Of a stretch of DNA of 64,000 nt, positions 46,156-55,379 are shown piece by piece. Origin of the DNA: Acidipropionibacterium thoenii DSM 20276 (GTDB lineage Bacteria; Actinomycetota; Actinomycetes; Propionibacteriales; Propionibacteriaceae). Every line of letters starts with the position of its first letter. The stretch's first letter is position 1. The notes under the pieces are model-generated. The model made no database searches. It had not been told where the DNA came from and saw only the letters and a list, made by a program, of their open reading frames with translations. The stretch spans positions 62,001-126,000 of the forward strand of contig NZ_AUHZ01000005.1 in the NCBI RefSeq assembly GCF_000423445.1. The letters are read 5' to 3'. A program made the position numbers and the translations under genes.

Positions 46156-47214
46156 ATGGCAGAGCTTATGGATGCCGCCTTGATGTACGGCCCAGGAGAC
46201 ATCCGTTTCGAACAGGTCCCACGACCCGAGTGTCCGGACGGGGGTTTCGTCCTCAGGGTTGAGGCCTGTGGGCTGTGCGGATCCGACATCCGGAATCTGA
46301 CCACGGACTCACGCAAGGGTGATTACCCCTTCATCTACGGCCACGAGGTTGTCGGCCGCGTCGAGGAGGTGGCACCGGGAGTCGACAAGTACCGGGTGGG
46401 CGACATGATCTACGTGTACCCGGAGGCGCACTGCCTGAAGTGCGAGTACTGCCGAGCGGGCCAAAGCAACCAGTGCATTGACGTGGAGTCCTATGTGACG
46501 CGACCGGGAGGCTTCGCCCAGTATCTGTCCTACACCGCCAAGCGAGTGGAGCGCGGGGCAACCTTTCTGGTCCCGGAAGGGGTTTCTGCGGTACATGCCA
46601 GCCTGGCCGAGCCGCTGTCGTCCACCTACGCGTGCGCCGAGAACATCGACATCAAGCTGGGCGATACGGTCGCGATCCTGGGAGCCGGACCTATCGGCGC
46701 CTTCCTGTCGGTCCTGAGCCGGATGCGCGGAGCTGCGAAAGTCATCCTGATCGACATCAACCAAGCCCGGCTCGACAAGTCGGCTCCCTTCGGCGTGGAC
46801 CACACGATCGACTCCAGCGTCCTCGACGCTGTCGACGAGGTGATGCGCGTGACCAACGGCCGCGGCGTCGACAAGGCGATCTCCGCCAATCCGACCACGA
46901 TCGGTCAGCAGCAGGTCCTCGAGATGGCACGGCCGGGCGGTACCGCGGTCTTCTTCGGCGGGGTGCCGAAGGGCAGGCTCGCCCAGATCGACTCGAACAT
47001 GGTCCATTACAAGAGCCTGTGGATATACGGCCACTACGGGGCCAGCAGCATGCAGGTCCAGAAGGCCTTCGAGCTTGCCATCGACCCGAGGTTCCCGGCC
47101 GAGAAGATCATCAGTCACGTTCTACCCCTCAGCAAGATCAACGAAGCGATCGAACTGACGCGAACCGGAGAGGCCCTCAAGGTCGTTCTCCAGCCCAACC
47201 AGAAAGAGCAGTGA
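46156..47214 (+). CDS. Zinc-dependent polyol-phosphate dehydrogenase (GatD-like)
   Basis: A 352-residue medium-chain dehydrogenase. Catalytic zinc ligands lie in EACGLCGSDIR and GHEVVGRVE, the structural-zinc cysteines are in AHCLKCEYCRAGQSNQC, and the NAD loop is VAILGAGPIGAFL. In galactitol PTS operons the equivalent GatD oxidises the incoming polyol phosphate to a ketose phosphate, and this position directly before IIB suggests the same job. ATG 46156 follows AAAGGAGC. It is the first gene of the operon. Confidence 0.87.
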   Translation: MAELMDAALMYGPGDIRFEQVPRPECPDGGFVLRVEACGLCGSDIRNLTTDSRKGDYPFIYGHEVVGRVEEVAPGVDKYRVGDMIYVYPEAHCLKCEYCRAGQSNQCIDVESYVTRPGGFAQYLSYTAKRVERGATFLVPEGVSAVHASLAEPLSSTYACAENIDIKLGDTVAILGAGPIGAFLSVLSRMRGAAKVILIDINQARLDKSAPFGVDHTIDSSVLDAVDEVMRVTNGRGVDKAISANPTTIGQQQVLEMARPGGTAVFFGGVPKGRLAQIDSNMVHYKSLWIYGHYGASSMQVQKAFELAIDPRFPAEKIISHVLPLSKINEAIELTRTGEALKVVLQPNQKEQ

Positions 47215-47220
47215 AGAGTC

Positions 47221-47523
47221 ATGGCTAACGAAGTTAAAATCCTTATCGCCTGCGGATCAGGAATTGCGACCTCCACGGTCGCTCAGGAGAAGGTCAAGGA
47301 GATCCTCAAAGAGGCAAAGATTCCGGCCAAGATCACCAAGGGTACCGTGGGCCAGTTGGCCGCCCTCCAGGACAGCGTCGACGTGATCATGCTCACCACT
47401 CGCTATGGCAAGCCCCTGACCAAGCCGATGGTTCAGGTCTTCGGACTCATCTCAGGGATCAATGAGGATGCCATCAAGCAGGAGATCGTCGACACCTGTC
47501 GAAAAGTGATCGAAGAGTCCTGA
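47221..47523 (+). CDS. PTS galactitol-type IIB component
   Basis: A 100-residue EIIB of the galactitol family. The phosphocysteine is in IACGSGIATSTVA, near residue 11. It takes phosphate from IIA and passes it to the polyol during transport through IIC. It starts six bases after the dehydrogenase stop and is followed by IIC. Confidence 0.92.
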   Translation: MANEVKILIACGSGIATSTVAQEKVKEILKEAKIPAKITKGTVGQLAALQDSVDVIMLTTRYGKPLTKPMVQVFGLISGINEDAIKQEIVDTCRKVIEES

Positions 47524-47547
47524 TCCCCTGAAAGGGAAACAATAATC

Positions 47548-48804
47548 ATGGAAATCATCAATGGCATTCTCAACATCGGTGCGGTGGTCATGCTGCCGAT
47601 CGTGATGTTGATACTCTGCCTCATTTTCCGAATGCCGTTCGGAAAGTCCCTCAAGGCCGGCCTGATGATCGGGATCGGCTTCGCTGGACTGACGATCGTC
47701 ATCAACTTCCTGATGGCATCGGTGGAGCCAGCAATCTCGTACTATCGCCGCATGGGTAGTGGTTTCACTACCGTTGACGTTGGCTGGGCAGCGGTCGGCG
47801 CCGCATCCTTCGGCGTCCCGTTTGCAGCACCCGCGATTCTCCTGGTGGTCCTCATCAACGTTGTGATGATCCTCCTCAAGTGGACGAACGTGCTCAACGT
47901 GGACATCTGGAATTTCATTCACTTCCTGGTCCCGGGAACTCTGGCCTACGCTCTCACCGGCAATCCGTGGATCGGGCTGGGGACTGTCCTGGTGCTGTCG
48001 GTGATCTGTCTCCTTGTGGCTCAGCGTGTCGCCCCCAGCTGGCAGAAGTATTACGGGCTGACCGGCACCACCTGCTCGACACTGTCCTTCATCACATCGG
48101 CGTGGCCGCTCGCGTTGGCGCTGAACTGGGTTATCGACAAGATTCCGGGCCTCCGGAAGATCGACATCTCGATGGAGAAGGTTGGCGACAAGCTGGGCTT
48201 CTTCGGTGATACCGCCTTTATCGGCCTCATCGTCGGCGTCTTCCTGGGTCTGATGACCCGCCAGCCCTGGGAAGGTGTCCTCATCATGGGCATGGGCATC
48301 GCGACCGTTCTGGTGCTGCTGCCGCGCATGGTCTCGGTGATGATGGAGGGTCTGTCGACCGTGGGCGAGGGGGCCAAGGCGTTCATGAAGCGCCACCTCG
48401 GCAAGGACAAGGACGGAAACGAGCGCGAGCTCAACATTGGTATGGATGTCGCACTGGCTCTCGGTGATCCAACCGCAATCACGATCACGGTGCTGATGAT
48501 CCCGCTGGCGATCGCGTTTGCTTTCATCATCCCCGGGATGAATTACTTCCCCGTCGGAATGCTCACGGTGATCGTGTACATGATGCCGATGATCGTGCTG
48601 GCCTGCAAGGGAAACATGTTCCGTTCGCTCATTATCGGTGCGATCTTCCTCTTCTTCGTGGAGTGGGGCGCAAGTGTGTTCGCCGCCGAAGCGACTGCGA
48701 TGATGCACGCTACCGGGGTCAAGGTAAACGGATCGGTGACCGATGCATTCTTCGGGTATAACCTGCCGAACGTCATCATTTCAACGCTCAACCGAATCTT
48801 CTGA
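47548..48804 (+). CDS. PTS galactitol-type IIC component
   Basis: A 418-residue integral membrane permease of the galactitol IIC family with about ten hydrophobic segments. It starts MEIINGILNIGAVVMLPIVMLILCLIFRMPF and includes the conserved GDPTAITI-like stretch (LALGDPTAITITVLMIPLAIAF). It forms the translocation path with the adjacent IIB and IIA. The base composition here is lower in G+C than in the origin genes, suggesting acquisition. Confidence 0.92.
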   Translation: MEIINGILNIGAVVMLPIVMLILCLIFRMPFGKSLKAGLMIGIGFAGLTIVINFLMASVEPAISYYRRMGSGFTTVDVGWAAVGAASFGVPFAAPAILLVVLINVVMILLKWTNVLNVDIWNFIHFLVPGTLAYALTGNPWIGLGTVLVLSVICLLVAQRVAPSWQKYYGLTGTTCSTLSFITSAWPLALALNWVIDKIPGLRKIDISMEKVGDKLGFFGDTAFIGLIVGVFLGLMTRQPWEGVLIMGMGIATVLVLLPRMVSVMMEGLSTVGEGAKAFMKRHLGKDKDGNERELNIGMDVALALGDPTAITITVLMIPLAIAFAFIIPGMNYFPVGMLTVIVYMMPMIVLACKGNMFRSLIIGAIFLFFVEWGASVFAAEATAMMHATGVKVNGSVTDAFFGYNLPNVIISTLNRIF

Positions 48805-48892
48805 TTTAGGTGTCTCGGCCGGCTCCCATGGTCAAAGGGATCGTGGGAGCTGGTCAGATACTCTTCGTACCATGGCAGGAGTTTTCACAACT

Positions 48893-49369
48893 ATGAGTGA
48901 CCTTATTGGGCCCGAACTGGTTCATGTCGGCGTCGAGGTGGCGAGTCGCGACGAGCTTCTCTCCCTCATGGCAGGGCGGCTTCAGGCGAATGGAAGGACA
49001 AGAGAGACCTTCCTTCAAGGGCTCATCGATCGGGAAGCCAATTACCCCACTGGGCTTCCCATTAATGGTGGTGTGGCCATACCGCACACCGATCCCGAGC
49101 ATGTCATCAATGATTCGGTCTCCATCGCCACCCTCTCCACGCCGGTGGGGTTCCAGGAGATGGCGGGGACTGACGACAGCGAGATCCCTGTGGACGTCGT
49201 GATCATGCTGGCTCTTGGTGGCGCAGAGAATCACTTGGACGTGCTCCAACAGATCATCGGATCGATTCAGGACGCGGAGTTCATGGCGTCCTTGAGGGCG
49301 TCGACCTCGCCGTCCGAGATCGCAGCGCTGGTGAAGGCCAAGCTCGGGCTGGCTCGACCGAGCCTCTAG
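48893..49369 (+). CDS. PTS fructose/galactitol-type IIA component
   Basis: A 158-residue EIIA with the phosphohistidine in GGVAIPHTDPEHV. It receives phosphate from HPr and donates it to IIB. ATG 48893 is preceded by AGGAG at slightly long spacing; an ATG seven codons upstream (48872) has none. It sits at the end of the PTS part of the operon. Confidence 0.88.
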   Translation: MSDLIGPELVHVGVEVASRDELLSLMAGRLQANGRTRETFLQGLIDREANYPTGLPINGGVAIPHTDPEHVINDSVSIATLSTPVGFQEMAGTDDSEIPVDVVIMLALGGAENHLDVLQQIIGSIQDAEFMASLRASTSPSEIAALVKAKLGLARPSL

Positions 49370-49416
49370 AATTGCAGGAGTGGCACTGCCGCCACCAGGA
49401 CAGGAAAAGGACACCG

Positions 49417-50991
49417 ATGTCAGCAGAAGCACGCAGCTCCGAGGGCCCCCTGGTGGTGGCCATCGACTCCTCGACCACGTCCACCAAGGCGATCGTCGTC
49501 GACGTCGATGGGAATGTCTGGGAGACCGCCAAGCGGGAGATCCAGCTCCACACCCCCGCGATGGACCAGTACGAGCACAACCCGATCCGGTGGTGGGAGA
49601 CCTCCCGCGACACCATCGGCGAGGTGCTCTCCCGACTCACCCCCGCCGACCGACAGCGGGTCGCCGCGATCGGCATCACCCAGCAGCGCGAGTCCTTCGC
49701 CCCGTTCGCCGCAGACGGCACCCCGTTGCGCAACGGGATCCTGTGGCTGGACGGCCGGGCCACCGACCAGATCCGCCGCTACGGCACCGAGCATGTCCAC
49801 GAGCTGTCCGGCAAGCCGGCCGGCGTCACCCCCGCCATCTACAAGATGACCTGGGTCAAGGAGAACGAGCCCGGGGTCCTGGAGAAGGCCGACAAGATCA
49901 TCGACGTCGGCGGCTACATCTCCTTCAACCTCACCGGCCGGTGGGCCACCTCGGAGGCCTCCGCCGACTCACTGGGCCTGTTCGACATCGAGGACCGGTC
50001 CTGGGCCGAGGAGCTGCTCGAGATCGCAGGGGTCCGCCGCGACCAGATGGCCGACCTGGTCCCCCCTGCCCAGCCGATCGCCGACCTTCGCCCCGAACTC
50101 GTCTCGCAGTGGGGCCTGCCCGGCCCGATCCCGGTGGTGGCCGGCCTGGGCGACGGCCAGGCCGCCGGCATCGGCGCCGCCGCCATCAACCCCGAGATCG
50201 CCTACCTCAACCTCGGCACCGCGGTGAACGCCGGCGTCGAGTCGCCGACCTACGCCTACGACTCTGGGGTGCGCACGCTGGTCTCCGGAATCCCCGGCGA
50301 GTACGTCTTCGAGGTACTGCAGTCCTCCGGTTCATATCTGGCCGGCTGGTTCCGGGAGGCGCTGGGCGACCCGAAGCTGTTGGGCGCTCCCGACCCGGCC
50401 CTGGACGCCGCGGCGGCCAGCATCCCGCCGGGCTGCGAGGGCCTCATCACGCTGCCCTACTGGAACGCGGTGCAGTCGCCCTTCTGGAACCCGGTGGCCC
50501 GCGGGGCCGTCGTCGGATGGCGCGGCACCCACTCGCGAGCCCACATGTACCGCTCCATCCTGGAGTCCATCGGCTTCGAGATGCGCGCCAATCTCGACTC
50601 CATCGAGCGTCGCACCGGCGTCAGGATCACCACTCTGCGCGCGATGGGTGGCGGCACCCGTTCCACGCTCTGGCGACAGATCATGTCCGACACCGCCGGT
50701 CTGCCGATCACCACCTGCGTCCAGGACGAGATCTCGGCCCTGGGCGCCGCGGTGCTGGCGATGGCCGCGATCGGCGCCCATGGCTCCCACGACGTCGCCA
50801 CCTCCGCGACCGCGATGGCTCATTTCGGTGAGACCACCGAACCCGACACCTCGCTGCACGACCAGTACAAGGACGTCGCCGCGGTCCAGCGCCGCCTCTA
50901 CCCGCAGCTCCAGGACGTCTTCGAGGACCTCCACATCCTCAGTGAGCGCTACCCCAGCACGAAACCGGAGTCGCCGAAGGTGGAGAGCTGA
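49417..50991 (+). CDS. FGGY-family carbohydrate kinase
   Basis: A 524-residue ASKHA sugar kinase of the FGGY family. The phosphate-1 loop is AIDSSTTSTKAIVVD, and the C-terminal domain has GLGDGQAAGIGAA and the FGGY-type GGGTRSTLWRQIMSDTAGLPI. It is nearer to xylulokinase-like members than to glycerol kinase by eye; the substrate is unknown. It follows the PTS genes by 47 bp and precedes a GpsA-like dehydrogenase, and would phosphorylate a sugar or polyol that enters unphosphorylated. ATG 49417 follows AAAAGGA. Confidence 0.88.
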   Translation: MSAEARSSEGPLVVAIDSSTTSTKAIVVDVDGNVWETAKREIQLHTPAMDQYEHNPIRWWETSRDTIGEVLSRLTPADRQRVAAIGITQQRESFAPFAADGTPLRNGILWLDGRATDQIRRYGTEHVHELSGKPAGVTPAIYKMTWVKENEPGVLEKADKIIDVGGYISFNLTGRWATSEASADSLGLFDIEDRSWAEELLEIAGVRRDQMADLVPPAQPIADLRPELVSQWGLPGPIPVVAGLGDGQAAGIGAAAINPEIAYLNLGTAVNAGVESPTYAYDSGVRTLVSGIPGEYVFEVLQSSGSYLAGWFREALGDPKLLGAPDPALDAAAASIPPGCEGLITLPYWNAVQSPFWNPVARGAVVGWRGTHSRAHMYRSILESIGFEMRANLDSIERRTGVRITTLRAMGGGTRSTLWRQIMSDTAGLPITTCVQDEISALGAAVLAMAAIGAHGSHDVATSATAMAHFGETTEPDTSLHDQYKDVAAVQRRLYPQLQDVFEDLHILSERYPSTKPESPKVES

Positions 50992-51081
50992 GCCGCCACC
51001 ACCACCGAGCCGCAGCCCCCTCGGCGTCCGCCGGGGGTGCTGCGCGAGACTGGACCGGATACTCACGAAAGGACATCATCA

Positions 51082-52125
51082 ATGCCGATCTTCACCGTCC
51101 TGGGAGCCGGTGCCATGGGCACCGCTCTCTGCAAGCCCTGGGTCGAAGCGGGCTGGGAGGTCCACCTGTGGGGCACCTGGCTCGACGACCACCTGCTGGA
51201 CGCCGTCGAGGCCGGCCGCCCCCATCCGCGGATCAAGGTCCCTGCCGCACCGGGGATCAAGACCTTCCGCTCCGGCCAGCTGGCCGAGGCGCTGGCGGGA
51301 GCCGATGTCGTCGACATCGCCGTCACCTCGGAGGGGCTGCCGAAGGTCACCGAGATGGCCCTGGAGCACATCGACGGTCTGCGGGCGCTGTGCCTGACCG
51401 CCAAGGGGTTCTGGACCGATCCGGAGGGCAGGATCCAACTGCTGCCCGATGCCATCCGTTCGATCGCCGACAGCAAGGGGGTCTCACTGCCCCCGTTGGT
51501 CGCCATCGGTGGTCCGGTCAAGGCCAATGAGTGCGCCGCCGGCGAGGTGACCGCCACCACCTACGCCTCCCTCGATCTGTCGGTCGCCGAGGCGCTGGCC
51601 CGCGAGGCCGCCACCGAGACCTACGGCATCCGGCCCAGCGATGACGAGATCGGGGTGGAGCTGTGCGCCGCGTTGAAGAATGTCTACGCCATCTCCCTGG
51701 GCATCGCCGACGGGCTCGGCGAGGCCACCGGGGTGCCGCGCCACAACCTCAAGGCCGCCGCCTTCGCCCAGGCGGTCCGAGAGATGTCGCTACTGGTGTC
51801 GGCGGCCGGGGGTAAGGCCGAGACCCCCTACGGACTGGCCGGGGTCGGGGATCTGGAGGTCACCGGGCTGTCGGGCCGCAACAAGCTCTACGGCGTCCGG
51901 CTCGGCAAGGGGGAGACGCCGGACGGCGCATTGGCGGAGATGAACCGGCTGGAGCAGACCGTGGAGGGCTACCCGGCCGCACCTCTGGCGGTCGCCTTCG
52001 CGCATCAGTTCGGGGCCGATGAGCAGGAGCTGCCGCTGCTGCACACGGTCGCCCGGATCCTGCGGGGCGGGGTCGACGACGTCTACTCGGCGGTGGCTGC
52101 CGCCGTGAAGCCCGTCAAGCCCTGA
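51082..52125 (+). CDS. GpsA-family NAD(P)-dependent glycerol-3-phosphate-like dehydrogenase
   Basis: A 347-residue member of the GpsA family. The Rossmann loop is FTVLGAGAMGTAL, the catalytic lysine is expected in VELCAALKNVYAISLGIADGL, and GPVKANECAAGEVTA replaces the usual GPSFA-type loop. That variation, and a location beside an FGGY kinase, argue for a specialised polyol-phosphate dehydrogenase instead of the housekeeping phospholipid enzyme. ATG 51082 follows GAAAGGA. It is the last gene of the unit and ends at a strong hairpin. Confidence 0.82.
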   Translation: MPIFTVLGAGAMGTALCKPWVEAGWEVHLWGTWLDDHLLDAVEAGRPHPRIKVPAAPGIKTFRSGQLAEALAGADVVDIAVTSEGLPKVTEMALEHIDGLRALCLTAKGFWTDPEGRIQLLPDAIRSIADSKGVSLPPLVAIGGPVKANECAAGEVTATTYASLDLSVAEALAREAATETYGIRPSDDEIGVELCAALKNVYAISLGIADGLGEATGVPRHNLKAAAFAQAVREMSLLVSAAGGKAETPYGLAGVGDLEVTGLSGRNKLYGVRLGKGETPDGALAEMNRLEQTVEGYPAAPLAVAFAHQFGADEQELPLLHTVARILRGGVDDVYSAVAAAVKPVKP

Positions 52126-52156
52126 CGATTCCTGTCCGCCGGCCAGGCGGGCCGTC

Positions 52157-52197
52157 GGACACCACCGCCGGGACCCGTCCGGCGGGCGGTGGTGTCC
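52157..52197 (+). terminator. Terminator after the polyol operon
   Basis: GGACACCACCGCC (52157-52169) and GGCGGTGGTGTCC (52185-52197) form a perfect 13-bp stem with a 15-nt loop, extended by outer GGGCC/GGCCC. It starts about 30 bp after the GpsA-like stop. Confidence 0.75.
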
Positions 52198-52625
52198 GGC
52201 CCGGTCGCGGGTCGGCCAGAGCTGTCGACCCGCACCGGCCGGCTTGATTCGGTTCCGGGTCGTGCTAAGGCTCCCGGTCCGGCCGGTGCCGCCATTCCGC
52301 GTCTCTCAACGTGTCATGGCCGGCGCAGAGGTGTCTCCGTCGAGGTCCGCGAGGGCTCCGGAACGTCCAACTGGGGGCGCTTCTCGTCAATCCTCGCGGA
52401 TTGTTATCAATTCGTGACAAACCCGTCTCAATCGCGCTACGGGCAGCGTTCTCTCTGCTCAGGGCCATCTCCGCAGTCCCTGGCGACCGCCCTGGCGAGA
52501 AATGTTGCGGTGGTGCGGGGAGTCACCACTGGCAACGTTGTCATAAATGTGATCGGATGACTCCGGGCCACAACCCGGTGACCCCAGGGGCCGTGGTGCT
52601 CCGATACACGCAAGGAGAACCAAGG
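52198..52625 (+). promoter_or_regulatory. Promoter region of the mannose-type PTS operon with a LacI-type operator
   Basis: A 430-bp spacer without a gene, relatively AT-rich at about 52385-52440. TGGCAACGTTGTCA at 52530-52543 fits the LacI/GalR pattern TGNNANCGNTNNCA exactly and lies 83 bp before the first PTS gene. The regulator is probably the LacI-family protein encoded at the end of the same gene string. AAGGAG at 52612 is the ribosome-binding site of IIA. Confidence 0.6.
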
Positions 52626-53063
52626 ATGGTTGCTCTGGTCATCGCCGCACACGGCGAAATGGCCCCGGCACTGCTGGCCTCCGCCGAGATGATCGCCGGC
52701 CCCTCAGAAGATGTGAGAGCCGTCACCTTCTCGAAGTCGGAGGGGCCGGATGACCTTCTCAAGAAGTATGAGGAGGCAAGTCAGGAACTCGGCTCCGATG
52801 TCCTCTTCCTGGTCGATCTGTTCGGCGGGAGCCCGTTCAACGCAGCGGCGCGCTTCGCGGCCGCTCACCCCGGCACGGACGTCGTCACCGGCGTCAACCT
52901 GCCGATGCTCGTCGAGGTCCTGATGAGCCGGGCCGTGCTCACCGACGTTCCGGCGCTGGTGCAGCAGGCCCGCACCTCCGGTACCTCCGGAGTGCGCACG
53001 TTCAGCGATATGAACACCACCTCGGCCAGCGATGCCGAGGACGATGAAGGAGATGAACTCTGA
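52626..53063 (+). CDS. PTS mannose-family IIA component
   Basis: A 145-residue EIIA of the mannose (Man) family. The phosphohistidine is in VIAAHGEMAPALLASA near residue 9, and VLFLVDLFGGSPFNAAAR is the family second motif. The acidic C-terminal tail is unusual but short. The stop overlaps the IIB start by one base (TGATG). Confidence 0.93.
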   Translation: MVALVIAAHGEMAPALLASAEMIAGPSEDVRAVTFSKSEGPDDLLKKYEEASQELGSDVLFLVDLFGGSPFNAAARFAAAHPGTDVVTGVNLPMLVEVLMSRAVLTDVPALVQQARTSGTSGVRTFSDMNTTSASDAEDDEGDEL

Positions 53064-53554
53064 TGAACATCAAGTTGCTGCGCATCGACTCCCGGTTGAT
53101 CCACGGTCAGATCGCGAACAACTGGGTCAACACGGTGGGCGTCCAGACCATGATCGCGGTCTCGGACCAGGCTGCCCATGATGACATCCGCAAGACCCTG
53201 CTGCTGCAGGTCGGCAAGGAGAACACGAAGACCTTCGTGCTCGACCTCGCCAAGATGATGAGGGTCTACAACAACCCGAAGTACAAGGACCTCGACGCCC
53301 TCGTCGTCGTGGAGTCCCCCCAGGACGTCATCCGGCTGATGGACGCCGGACTGCCCGTCGACAAGGTCAACGTCGGTGGTATCACCTACCGCGAGGGGAT
53401 GACCCGGGTCACCGAGTCGGTCTCCGTCGGCCCCGCCGAGATCGAGGCCTTCCAGGAGCTCGACAAGCGTGGGATCAAGCTCGAGGTCCAGCAGGTCCCC
53501 TCCAGCTCCCGCGCCAACATGATGGACAAGCTCCGCTCCGCGAAGCTCATCTAG
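53063..53554 (+). CDS. PTS mannose-family IIB component
   Basis: A 163-residue EIIB. The phosphohistidine is in RIDSRLIHGQIANNWV near residue 14, and GLPVDKVNVGGITYREGM is family-typical. It transfers phosphate to the sugar during transport through IIC and IID. Coupled to IIA by overlapping codons. Confidence 0.94.
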   Translation: MNIKLLRIDSRLIHGQIANNWVNTVGVQTMIAVSDQAAHDDIRKTLLLQVGKENTKTFVLDLAKMMRVYNNPKYKDLDALVVVESPQDVIRLMDAGLPVDKVNVGGITYREGMTRVTESVSVGPAEIEAFQELDKRGIKLEVQQVPSSSRANMMDKLRSAKLI

Positions 53555-53570
53555 GACGGGAGATCAGCAG

Positions 53571-54386
53571 ATGTCTGCAGTTCAGATGATTCTCGTCATC
53601 CTGGTGGCCCTGGTCGCCGGTATGGCCAGTGTGCTCGATGAGCGTCAGTTCCACCGTCCCCTGGTGGCCTGCACCCTGATGGGTCTGGTCCTCGGTGATC
53701 TTCACACCGGCGTCATCCTCGGTGGCTCCCTGGAACTCATCGCCCTCGGCTGGATGAACGTCGGCGCCGCGATGGCCCCGGACGCCGCGCTGGCCTCCAC
53801 GATCTCCGCGGTCGTCGTCATCTCCAGTGGTCAGGGGGTCGCGGAGGGCATCGCGATCGCCGTCCCGCTGGCCGCCGCCGGCCAGGTGCTGACGATCTTC
53901 GTCCGTACCATCAATGTGTTCTTCCAACATCAAGCCGACAACTTCGCGGCGAAAGCCAACTTCAGAGGCGTCGAGTTGATGCACTTCACGGCCCTGCTTT
54001 TGCAGGGTCTGCGAGTGGCCATCCCGACCGCCGTGGTGGCCGCCGTCTCCGGCACCAATGCGGTCAAGAACGCCCTTGACGCGATCCCCGATGTGGTCAC
54101 CGGTGGCCTTCAGGTGGCCGGCGGATTCATCGTCGTCGTCGGCTACGCCATGGTCATCAACATGATGCAGGCCAAGGCCCTCATGCCCTTCTTCTTCCTG
54201 GGCTTCGTGGTGGCCTCGTTCACCGACTTCAACCTGGTCGGCCTGGGCATCATGGGCGCCTGCCTCGCCGTGATCTATGTGCAGCTCAACCCGCTGTACC
54301 ACAACCAGATCAAGATGCCCGCTGCCGCCACCGGCGGAGGCGGATCAGCCGCTCTCGATGACGATCTCGACGACGAGCTGGACTGA
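53571..54386 (+). CDS. PTS mannose-family IIC component
   Basis: A 271-residue membrane subunit of a Man-family transporter with about seven hydrophobic segments. It has the typical LVALVAGMASVLDERQF start and LGGSLELIALGWMNVGAAMAPDAALAS, the conserved part that lines the sugar path. It ends in an acidic tail (DDDLDDELD). It begins 16 bases after IIB. Confidence 0.93.
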   Translation: MSAVQMILVILVALVAGMASVLDERQFHRPLVACTLMGLVLGDLHTGVILGGSLELIALGWMNVGAAMAPDAALASTISAVVVISSGQGVAEGIAIAVPLAAAGQVLTIFVRTINVFFQHQADNFAAKANFRGVELMHFTALLLQGLRVAIPTAVVAAVSGTNAVKNALDAIPDVVTGGLQVAGGFIVVVGYAMVINMMQAKALMPFFFLGFVVASFTDFNLVGLGIMGACLAVIYVQLNPLYHNQIKMPAAATGGGGSAALDDDLDDELD

Positions 54387-54397
54387 GGAGGACACCC

Positions 54398-55255
54398 ATG
54401 ACTACAGACACTGTTCCCGAGACCAGCGAGGCTCCCGTCGGGGCGCTCACCAAGAAGGACTACCGGTCGATCTACCTCCGGTCCACCTTCATGCTGGGAT
54501 CGTTCAACTTCGAGCGCTTCCAGGCGATCGGGGTGGCGGTCTCGCTGATCCCCTCGATCAAGCGGTTCTACCCTGACAAGCACGATCAGGCCGAGGCCCT
54601 CAAGCGGCACCTGGAGTTCTTCAACACCCATCCGTGGATCGCCTCGCCGATCTTCGGCGTCGTCTCGGCGATGGAGGAGCAGAAGTCCAAGGGCGAGCCC
54701 ATCCAGGACGCCGACGTCACCAACGTCAAGATCGGTCTGATGGGGCCACTGGCCGGCGTCGGCGACCCGATCTTCTGGGGCACCGCCCGACCCGTGCTCG
54801 CGGCTCTCGGCGCCTCGATGGCGGTCACCGGATCGGTCGTCGGACCCCTGCTGTTCTTCGTCGTCATCAACATCATCCGGATGCTGACGCGCTGGTACGG
54901 CTTCAAGCTCGGCTACGAGCGCGGCACGGCCATCGTCTCCGATCTCGGAGGTGGCCAGCTCAAGAAGCTCACCGCCACCGCCTCGGTGCTCGGCCTGTTC
55001 GTGATGGGCGCCCTGGTGTCCAAATGGACGACGATCAACTTCCCGCTGGTCATCTCCCGGTACAAGGGAAGTGACGGCAAGGAGGTGGTCACCACCCTGC
55101 AGAGCATCCTGGACTCCCTGCTGCCAGGCCTGGTCGCCCTGCTGCTGACCTTCCTGTGCATGTGGATCCTCAAGAAGAAGGTCAACCCGATCTGGATCAT
55201 CTTCGGCATGTTCGCCGTCGGTATCCTGGGCTACTGGACCGGATTCCTCGGCTGA
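54398..55255 (+). CDS. PTS mannose-family IID component
   Basis: A 285-residue IID subunit. The N-terminal half is cytoplasmic with LTKKDYRSIYLRSTFMLGSFNFER and the conserved GLMGPLAGVGDPIFWGTARP; the C-terminal half has four or more hydrophobic segments. Together with IIC it forms the channel. The sugar transported is not evident; family members take mannose, glucose, sorbose, N-acetylgalactosamine and others. Confidence 0.94.
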   Translation: MTTDTVPETSEAPVGALTKKDYRSIYLRSTFMLGSFNFERFQAIGVAVSLIPSIKRFYPDKHDQAEALKRHLEFFNTHPWIASPIFGVVSAMEEQKSKGEPIQDADVTNVKIGLMGPLAGVGDPIFWGTARPVLAALGASMAVTGSVVGPLLFFVVINIIRMLTRWYGFKLGYERGTAIVSDLGGGQLKKLTATASVLGLFVMGALVSKWTTINFPLVISRYKGSDGKEVVTTLQSILDSLLPGLVALLLTFLCMWILKKKVNPIWIIFGMFAVGILGYWTGFLG

Positions 55256-55276
55256 GGCCCCTGCGGGACGCTGCTG

Positions 55277-55312
55277 ACCGGGTCCCGGTGCCGATACGCA
55301 CCGGGGCCCGGT
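55277..55312 (+). terminator. Hairpin between IID and the HAD gene
   Basis: ACCGGGTCCCGGTGC (55277-55291) pairs over 15 bp (one G-U) with GCACCGGGGCCCGGT (55298-55312), loop CGATAC. It probably lowers expression of the downstream HAD, unknown and lacI genes relative to the transporter. Confidence 0.65.
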
Positions 55313-55379
55313 TCAGCCCTGGCCCCCATCACTTCATTCCACCACGATCCCGGCACCGAGGCCGGGGGACTGAGGCCCC

